Shown one piece after another: positions 56,690-64,000 of a stretch of DNA of 64,000 bases. The position numbers were made by a program, and so were the translations under genes. The DNA comes from Diphasiastrum complanatum (Eukaryota > Streptophyta > Lycopodiopsida > Lycopodiales > Lycopodiaceae). The notes beneath the pieces are model-generated. The model was given only the letters and a program-made list of their open reading frames with translations, did no database searches and was not told where the DNA came from. How positions within the stretch are numbered: the stretch's first letter is position 1; every line of letters begins with the position of its first letter. The stretch spans positions 7,578,713-7,642,712 of the forward strand of contig CM055100.1 in assembly GCA_029204225.1 (NCBI GenBank). Reading direction: 5' to 3'.

Positions 56690-58414
56690 TTTGGTGTGAG
56701 GCACATGGTGGCCTCTGGTGATGATGGTCAAGAAAGACGCTGGAGCTTCGGTCGACGAGCTAGAATGTCAATCTCACTATCCGAAGTATCCTCCCTAACT
56801 CTTTTCTGAAAGAAAAGTGTAGTATGTGGCTGACTGCGGTCAACATCCTGATCATCTAACAGAAGTGAAGATCTCAAAGAGAACATCTCTCGCAAAAGTA
56901 ATCCAACACATCTCGCATTCGGATAGGCAAAGAAGGAACCGAGCGTGAGTGGAGTGTCCCGATAGAGACAGTGGTATCTGCCTCTGATCTCATAGTAAGC
57001 TGGACATATGAAAATAAAGTGAAACTCATCCTCAACCTCATGTAGAGTACAACACTGACATATCCGTAATGGTCGTGGCGTGTCTGTGTATCTGCCGGTC
57101 TCAATAGCTAGCTAATGAGAAGAGACCCGAAGCTGACCAATGCGGTAGCGCAGGCCAAAAGATAGCATCTGAGAGAGATAACTCGGTCTAACGGGAAGCC
57201 TTGAAGCATCCAGGTGAAGAAAGTGAATGTGTTAGAACTGAAGCTTAACCCGTGATGGATCCAGATGAGACCAAACAGTATGTATGTATGCTCTGTAGAT
57301 CTATCAGCGAATGAACACATGAGTCCCGTTTGGGAGGTCAGACATAGATAATCCCCATCTATGTAGAAAGTCCGAAGCATATTGAAACCATGAGGACTTA
57401 GCCCGCTGCCCAGGCCAAAGTGCGAGAGGATGTAAAAGCCGCTACCATGTATCTGGAAGAATCAAGCTCTGAGACTCTGTGAATGAACATGATGATCCTG
57501 AAAATAGCCTCTACAATCAGTGGAGGAGAAGCAAACTCTGCCAAAATAATCTCATGAGGAACCGATTGCTTGGCCCGAATAATCCGGCTAAGCATGTGAA
57601 TCTGCAAACGCCACTCGAAGTGTCTCTAGATATGCCTGGGCACCATGTCTCTGCTAAAGACAGTGCAACTGGAGAAACAGTCGAAGAAAAGAGGCGACAA
57701 TGGGTGTCCGGGTCATGCACATAATAAGTGGAGGAAAACCTCTCGCCCCTTGAGGAGCCTAGCCAATGCAGCTGGTCTAAAAGCAGAGAAGAGAATACCC
57801 AAGTATGTGTAAGACGCCACTATCTCTAGAAGCTGTCCATCAAAATAGAACATAGTGTTTCTCATATGCTGCCTACTGGTGTTAAACACCATAACCTTAG
57901 TCTTACCATTGTTCACCATCAGCCCCCATGTTTGACAGAAAGTATACAAGGCATCCAGATGTCGCTGAAGTCCTGCAGCTGAACTAGAGAGTAGAACCAC
58001 ATCATCTGCATAAAGAAGGATAGGGATAATAATATCTACTAGAGGACAGCCATCTCCACCTTCCCGAATGATCCGCTCAAGGTCGTCAATGTATAGAGCA
58101 AATAGGGTGGGTGATAAGGGACACCCCTGCTTTACTCCGACCGTACAATGAATATATGAAGACCATCCATCTCCATCATGGAATCGGCCCAAAACTCTCT
58201 CGTATAATGTGATGATAGCAACAATGACTTCCTGTGAGAAACCAAGGGATGCCAAACGCTGGAGCAGCAACTGTCTTGGAACCGAATCAAATGCTTTGCG
58301 GAAGTCCACAAAGCAGCAAAAGACTCTCTGTTTCTTGGACTTCGCTGCCTCAATGATACATTTCAATATGAATATCTGGTCTGAATAGCCTGCTCTAAAA
58401 CCCGCCTGTCCCAT
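56690..58414 (-). pseudogene. LINE copy 2: reverse transcriptase and C-terminal zinc finger
   Basis: Frame 58414-57713 (233 codons) is L1-type RT: AGFRAGYSDQIFILKCII, FVDFRKAFDSVPRQLLLQRL, VGVKQGCPLSPTLFALYIDD, the active site LLYADDVVLLSSS and YLGILFSA. All catalytic Asp residues are present. Further frames to about 56700 give the long C-terminal region with FASPPLIVEAIF, HEIILAEF and a Cys-rich end (CQYCTLHEVEDEFHFIFICP, C-X2-C-H-C). Frame breaks at about 57720, 57390 and 57105 inactivate it. RT copies LINE RNA directly at the nicked target. Confidence 0.9.
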
Positions 58415-60240
58415 AGCATATAACTCCTCTGTTTCCGCCTAAGAGCTGATGATGGACTACATAACCGAACCATAGAGCTTAGCCATAGTGTGGTTGATCA
58501 TAATAGTACGATAGTTGCCTACATTCAGAGGATCACCAGCCTTAAATATAGGGTGCAACAGATTAGTACACCAAGGTGTGGGAAGGCCAAAAATAACAGA
58601 TTGCGTAAAAATGTAGGAGATGTATGGAGCAACAATATGGGCGATAGGTTTTAGAAAGTCCATACTTAGAGAGTCAACATCAATGGCTTTATGGTTTTGA
58701 CCATTTTTTATGGTTTTCAATCATGGACGGAGTGAAAAGGGTGAATTCTGAAGGTCGCGGTGAGAGAGAGATGGAAGGAGAGTCAACTGTATAAAGTTTT
58801 GCAGCATAATCAATCCAAGATTCAATGGCAATAGGAGCTGGCATACATGAGTTTTTAGAAAACATCTTCCAAAAGAAGGTAGAAGAAGAGGAGTCCAAGG
58901 AATCGATGAGTTTCTGTGCCAGAGACTGAAAGTACCTAGTCTTTTTCCGCAAAGTCATTCTATGGTATTCTTTTTGTTTAGATGCTAAGGTGTCGGGAGA
59001 ATGGTATTGAGCATGAACAACCTGCTTGTGTAGAGAGAGACACTCATCATCATACCATCTATTGTAAGTGCGTTTATGAGATGAGAAAGTTTTTGGAGGA
59101 TATGCAGTATTGGCTGAGTGAAGAAGCGATTGAGATAAAAAGGCGGCTTGTTGGTCTACTGAAGATGAGAAGGGGAAATTGTCGAGCAGTGTGGCCAGAG
59201 AGGAAGTGTAAGTAGGAAGACCAAGTGGAGAGAAAGAAGGACAATGGCGACGTATGGAATGAGGTGTCGTAACAGTACCAAAAGTAGCATGGTCTAGAGA
59301 CAGGAGCAACAGAGAGTGCTAAAAAATGGTAGGGTGCATAATATGAAAAGTATTAAGAAATGGAATCAAGGGCTGGTGAGCCAATGAAGTAGTCAACAAC
59401 GCTGTGTCCACCCCCGTGCGGATGACAGGTAAACACAGATGATGACGGCCATCGAGATAGGCCATTCAAATGGCTAAAGAGTGAGCTTCTGCAAGTCCAA
59501 TCAACTGTTCTCCAAAGTGTGTAGCCGGGGTATCTGCATCCTGAGAGGTCCTATCCAAACCCACATTCAAAACCTGAATATGTAGGAAATTACTATCTGC
59601 ATGAAACTCTGTCTGTTGGGTGTTGGTGCGAGCGTTAAAATCGCCTGCTAATAAAATAGGCCCTGCTGTGCACAGCTGGCTATATCATCGGAAAGAGCCT
59701 GGAAGGGGTCACCACCATAATCTGCAAAAGCTGATGTCTGAGGTGCAAAATAACAAAATGCTATAAAGAGATCTTGAGGTAGCCCTAAGAAGTGACCAAA
59801 AAACTATAACCAAATAAATTGTGCAAAATGGATCACTTTTGAGCAGCTTAAAATGAGTACGATAAACTTCCTTGGTAAGACATGCAACACCACCAGAGCC
59901 ACATGTGGTTTTTCCTCTCAAGAAAGGCCTGTATGCTGAATGCCATGAATAATCCTGAATGGCTGGAAGGGGTCGATACAGTGATTCATGAGTCTCTGCT
60001 AAAAGCAAAATATTACATTTCTGCAAAAAAGAGTGAAAGTCCCCTGTTGAAGAAGATGAGAGCACAACGTTACAATTCCAAAAACCAATTCGTAATGGCT
60101 GAGGGGATCTCGGGCTGTTGTGCCCGGGATCCCCGACTTCCTATTGTGAAATTTTATCGTAAAATTTAGGCTTGTCTTCCATAAAGACCACTCTTTGATT
60201 CCTAGCATTGGCCTCATGAATGACCAATTTCCTCGCTTGC
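58415..60240 (-). pseudogene. LINE copy 2: endonuclease and linker
   Basis: From high to low coordinates: endonuclease start (60065-59709, NILLLAETHESLYRPLP with the catalytic Glu, GKTTCGSGGVACLTKE), broken middle and end (59700-59340, same blocks as copy 1), linker (59309-58689, SSHKRTYNRWYDDECLSLHKQ and KKTRYFQSLAQKL) and RT start (58720-58457, AIDVDSLSMDFLKPIAHIVAP, NYRTIMINHTMAKLYGSV). Stops fall at about 59340-59500 and 58440. Together with 56690-58414 it is a nearly full-length ORF2. Confidence 0.85.
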
Positions 60241-60572
60241 TATTGTGTGTGTGTTAGATCTTCATCCATAAAAATAAAAGATCCTTTGAGCTTAGCTCGA
60301 AGGCGTAAAGCGACAAATTGCTTAGAAATGTACTCATTCAGCGAGGAGATTTCACTAGATACATTCATCTCAATGGAATGTAGAGCCATTCTAGCTCTTT
60401 TCTTGTACTTAAGAATTTCAGCCTGTGCTTGAGGCTCCTCCTCAACACCAAGCACAATATCCATAACATCCTGGAGTTTCAAGATAGACTCCATTCTGAG
60501 CTTCCAAATTGAGTAATTAGAAGTGTTCAGTCTTTCACTGGCTTCTAGAAGATATCCTCCCTGAGATGCCAT
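60240..60572 (-). pseudogene. copia gag N-terminus fused in frame to LINE ORF1
   Basis: A 110-codon ATG-started frame. Residues 1 to about 78 (MASQGGYLLEASERLN, YSIWKLRMESIL, QAEILKYKKRARMALHS) are the N-terminus of a copia Gag close to that at 32613. From about residue 85 onward it is the C-terminal part of LINE ORF1 (LRLRAKLKGSFIFMDEDLTHTQ). The copia match continues 55 bp upstream of the ATG, to about 60627, into the copia leader. The LINE ORF1 coiled coil and most of the RRM are missing. Confidence 0.8.
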
Positions 60573-60627
60573 TTTAATGAAGACTTCTTAGTTATTGGAC
60601 TGAGATATGTTTGAGCTTGTTCCAATT

Positions 60628-61119
60628 AGTGCCGCGTGTAGGTGTGGCATGTGTCTCCCGTAGCAGCTGAGGACGAAACAATGACCTATGGCGTTGGAGC
60701 GCTGACAGAATCAGTAGGCATGGTGGATGCAATCAACAAAGTATGAAGACATTTGCAAGAGCCTGTAGACAAACTTCTTAGCACGCTTTGTGCGCAAGAC
60801 AAAGCCTGGAGGAAGGCGAAACGAAGCCGTAGGATGATTTGCAAGAGATAGATGAGAGAGGAAGCAAAACCCTAATCAAGCAGTTTTACGGAAATGAGCG
60901 TACCTTTTGATTGACCCGAAAATTGATCTAGATCAAAGGTGTGACAGAGCACTACGCAGACGTCAGACTGTACTTGCAGTACAGTACAGATCCGTACGGG
61001 CTGTACGGATTTTACAGACCGTGAAAATTTTGAGATCAAGAAAATCAAATTTTCAAAACTCAATTTGTTGAGGATCTATTGCAAAAGGATAGCAATGAAA
61101 TCTTGAGAAACAAGCTTAG

Positions 61120-61122
<3 letters not shown>
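60628..61122. other. intron stretch, nothing coding recognised
   Basis: Balanced base composition. Contains a small perfect stem, CCGTAC-GGGCT-GTACGG (about 60993-61009), after a run of GTAC motifs. It might be a fragment of an LTR. Confidence 0.35.
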
Positions 61123-61192
<70 letters not shown>

Positions 61193-61212
61193 GAATAGAA
61201 TAGAATAGAATA
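61123..61212. repeat. (GA)33 microsatellite followed by (TAGAA)n
   Basis: About 67 bp of AG repeat to 61189, then four to five units of TAGAA. Confidence 0.95.
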
Positions 61213-61906
61213 TAATATATTAATGTCTATAGAGTACCCTTGGGCACATAAGACAAAGAAAAAGTACATCAGAAAGGAGCATTGTTAAATCTGCTTTTAG
61301 AGAATGCAGGCATACCCTTTTTCAGATAGTAAATCCCTTGTGAAATGTTCTTTCTCGGTATCCAATTTACTGCACATGGAATTAAAACAAGTTCGACTTC
61401 AGTAGTCCTTTGTTGAGAGCTCTTGCTACTTCCATACAATGTACAACATTGTGCTTCTCGTGAATCAGTCCATGGAAAGGGTCTTGCACTCTTTCCAACA
61501 TACTAAATGGGGTACCTGAGGAAACCCTTTCAGCAGTTGGAGTACTTAACCACAAAAGCTTTTATATTTGGAGGTGTGGATCCTTCTTAGACATCAAAAG
61601 GACAAATCTGTTAAGCATCTATTTTTAAGAAATATTCTAAGACCTCTTTCCAATTTTTGGAGTTCAATGGACATCATTTTGACTTGCAATGGTGTTGTAG
61701 ATGGGGCATTACCTTTCAAGGTTCTTAAAGAAATTCTGAAGAGTTTTGGGTGGACTCGATTCTCGACTTGAACCTTGCAACAATGTTTTCTCATTGCTAT
61801 GTGGCAAATTGATGGTGCCATGCTCTTTTACTTGCCATATTGGACAGTTCTGCTTGGTTTGCTGTTGAGATACTATAAAATGATCCTAGTACAAATTTTG
61901 TTGCAG

Positions 61907-62000
61907 GTTAAATCTTATTCTTGACACTGAAAGCGATAGAAATTTTGCTGCAAGGGTCCTTGTTGCAAAAGAGCTTCGTGAAAGGGTTGAAAAACAACTG
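61907..62000 (+). CDS. exon of the host gene, downstream of the giant intron
   Basis: A 94-base exon between TTGTTGCAG and GTAATG. Its first base completes the Arg codon left open at 48998; then 31 codons give LNLILDTESDRNFAARVLV and AKELRERVEKQL, a charged helix. It ends on a codon boundary, and the next exon at 62605 starts on one. The three-way phase agreement is the main evidence that these are true exons of one gene. Confidence 0.62.
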
Positions 62001-62604
62001 GTAATGATTGAAACAGACATTCAACCATTATTGGATTAATTTATACTGAAAATTCTCAAAGCTGAAATCATCTGCTATCTAAGCTTTACTATTTATGCTA
62101 CTGGTCGTCTTTCTGCTAAAGTTTTCTGTGAGAGCACATAAGGAGCTTAATTGTTTGCAACCTGTTTATCTTGTTTTGAAAGCATCAATGTTGCCAGCTC
62201 AGAAAACGATTCATGTTCTAGCTTCTGCTTCCAACGTTAACTAGTATAGAATATAAACTACCACTAACCAATTTGTAATATAGGTTATCCTTCAAATAGC
62301 ACTCTTCTATTGTATGGATTCTGTCCTCGACTATCTGTTTTGCTTGTAACTTGACATGCCATTTCTGCTGTGTGTTTTCTACCTGATTGTGAATATTGGT
62401 CTTTATCTTCCAAGCCAACATCATGAAGTGTCAGCATATAGCAGTAATTCCCTACTAGCATGGTTTCACTTGGTTGCTTTCCATTAGGGTTCCAGCTCTT
62501 AACTAGTATCGATTTTATGGTCATCTCGTTCATGAATGGATCCATTCACATTTGAAGTTAACTTTTTTTGCGAGGCTTGTGAAAGATTAAGGCTGTGGTT
62601 GCAG

Positions 62605-62879
62605 AGGTACTCTTCGTACATCCAAGATTTGCCTTTCAATAATCCTGAGATGGTTGGTGAAGCACTCATGTATCGCCTTATGCATCTTGCGGGGTGGAGG
62701 CTTTGTCTTAAATATCCAAACAAAGTGAAAACCTATATGGACGATCTAAAGATAGACCATCACAAGAGTGTGAAAAAATCAATTTTGGACTACAATTTCC
62801 TTGTACACAAGGAATACAGGCCACACTTTGCAGCTTTGCTGATCTTTCCTGATGAAGGATTTGATATTCCTATTCCAAG
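62605..62879 (+). CDS. third visible exon of the host gene
   Basis: Begins after GTGGTTGCAG in phase 0: RYSSYIQDLPFNNPEMVGEA, LMYRLMHLAGWRL, KTYMDDLKIDHHKSVKKSI, HFAALLIFPDEGFDIPIPR. It could end at the GT at 62880 (CAAG/GTCGAT, a weak donor) or run to a stop at 62940. The frame also stays open upstream to 62536, but the AG at 62603-62604 and the codon phase favour the start given. EKQL followed by RYSSYIQDLP resembles, as I remember it, the E-x2-LRY-x2-YI-x2-MP pattern of dynein heavy-chain tails. The gene evidently continues beyond the window. Confidence 0.6.
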
Positions 62880-62940
62880 GTCGATCCAGTTCCCCAATCT
62901 TTTAGATAACTCCTGGTTACATGTTTTTCTAATTCTCTAA

Positions 62941-64000
62941 TGCTACTAAAGCCTTGAATTCCTTTGGTATCTGCAAAATCAGCAGTTTCCAGGTCTTGTT
63001 TCATGTGCTAACATTGTTTTGTGCTTAAGATGGTCTGATATTGCTAGTACATGCATTGGCCCTTAATTTCTAATAACAATAATTTTTTGAGATTTTAGCA
63101 AGCAGCTCCAAAATTCTGAGGAAATCATGTACTTATTGTTGGTGTGATTTTTTCATTATCCTGGAATCAGGGAAAATGAGACACAAATAACATAGTAAAG
63201 CTGATTCAGCACATTTGGAACAACACATTGAACAGAACAAAATTTTGTATTGAAATCGACAACACAAGAACTAATAGCCAGTCAAAAGATAGATCTGGAT
63301 CTGGGCTTGTTAAGGCTCCAAAACCCAAATATAAAAAATGAGCCAAAGATAGAAATCTACTCGAGGTTTATCCTTTTATAATCTAGTCAAGTCTAGCTCA
63401 CTTAACTAATAACCAGGCATCTCTTAAGGAGTGACTTTTATGAGACCTGACCTTATTACTTAAGGTTTTCGATCGTTTGGATGCACTTGGGTATTCATTT
63501 TCATTACAAGCATTAATCCTTAGTCTATTGCTAACCGACATTTGCACTTACATGACGCTTCCTCCACCTGACACTTCCTCTACTTGGGGAAGACAGATGA
63601 TGAGACATTGAGAATATAGCAATGCCCGTACAGACATTATACTAGTATACTACGTTAGATAGCTACTACTGGACATGCAGACCTAGTAGCTTAGCATCTT
63701 GCTCTTGTTTCTGGAAAAAGGATTCTCAAATTTTAGTGAGTTCTCAATAAGTTGTGCACAGCGAATAGGATTGCTAATCATATATGTAAGTATTGGTTAG
63801 AAGTAGTTTACAGAAGCTTAGAGTTCTCATAGGTTTAGCGTATCAACCGTATCATCTACCTGCCATATGTATCTCTATTTAGTATTATCAGTAACTTTAA
63901 GGTTGTAACATGTTTTAACATTCTGATTCTCGAAAACCATCAAAAAACGTGACTTTTTTTTGAAAAAATGTAACTTTTTTTTAAGAACTTTTTAGAATCT
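62941..64000 (+). other. right-edge sequence, probably intron
   Basis: No exon or transposon domain recognised. On the minus strand a TATA-like TTATAAAAGGATAAACC lies near 63368-63384, which might mark an LTR, but nothing else supports one. Confidence 0.3.

Larger units (their letters stand above)
48999..61906 (+). other. 12.9-kb intron filled with antisense retrotransposons
   Basis: The GT at 48999 and the AG at 61905-61906 (ACAAATTTTGTTGCAG, good pyrimidine context) join the two exons with exact codon phase. Inside lie, all on the minus strand, a chromovirus (50226-53905), LINE pieces (53912-60313) and a copia gag fragment (60314-60627), plus a GA microsatellite. No open frame on the gene's own strand is convincing in between. 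Confidence 0.6.

Overview
This 64 kb window is nuclear DNA of a land plant, with a few host-type genes embedded in many layers of retrotransposons. Evidence for a plant: Ty1/copia and chromodomain Ty3/gypsy elements primed by tRNA-Met or tRNA-Asp sites, and a plant-type NAA10 acetyltransferase. A three-exon gene near the right end looks (tentatively) like an axonemal dynein heavy-chain tail; if that is right, the plant has flagellate sperm (fern, lycophyte, cycad or Ginkgo) rather than being a flowering plant. Species identity is inference. Very large TE-filled introns fit a large fern- or gymnosperm-type genome.

Layout. 1-3.7 kb: a plus-strand Tat/Athila-like gypsy start (LTR, mutated tRNA-Asp primer site, decayed gag). 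3.7-6.4 kb: AT-rich, no genes seen. 6.4-7.4 kb: decayed unknown coding region. 7.6-10.8 kb: a minus-strand gypsy element keeping only LTRs, gag and protease. 12.4-13.1 kb: NAA10-like gene, the best host gene here. 15.6-20.0 kb: a perfect minus-strand tRNA-Asp primer site beside an unrecognised, apparently spliced gene lying in hairpin-rich DNA; a second, internally inverted copy lies at 21.4-22.85 kb. 20.1-21.4 kb: gypsy 3' end and LTR. 22.85-26.9 kb: scrambled copia and gypsy pieces. 27.7-34.6 kb: leucine-rich-repeat gene fragments on both sides of a young copia element (27,878-34,175) with nearly identical LTRs. 35.9-36.8 kb: an unrecognised 295-residue host-type ORF followed by a nearly perfect 63-bp inverted repeat. 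38.5-42.9 kb: a second, older copia on the minus strand. 43.2-47.5 kb: a plus-strand mosaic of copia gag, LINE ORF1/endonuclease and decayed gypsy pol. 48.8-62.9 kb: a host gene whose three visible exons splice in register across a 12.9 kb intron holding a chromovirus, two LINE pieces, a copia gag fragment and a GA microsatellite, with the coding elements antisense to the gene. 62.9-64 kb: nothing coding recognised.

The most novel-looking material is the duplicated unknown spliced gene with its recurring hairpin, the joining of copia gag to LINE ORF1 at two places, and the long inverted repeat downstream of the unknown ORF. Most TE reading frames carry stops or frameshifts, so little of the TE content looks autonomous; the 27.9-34.2 kb copia is the most intact.
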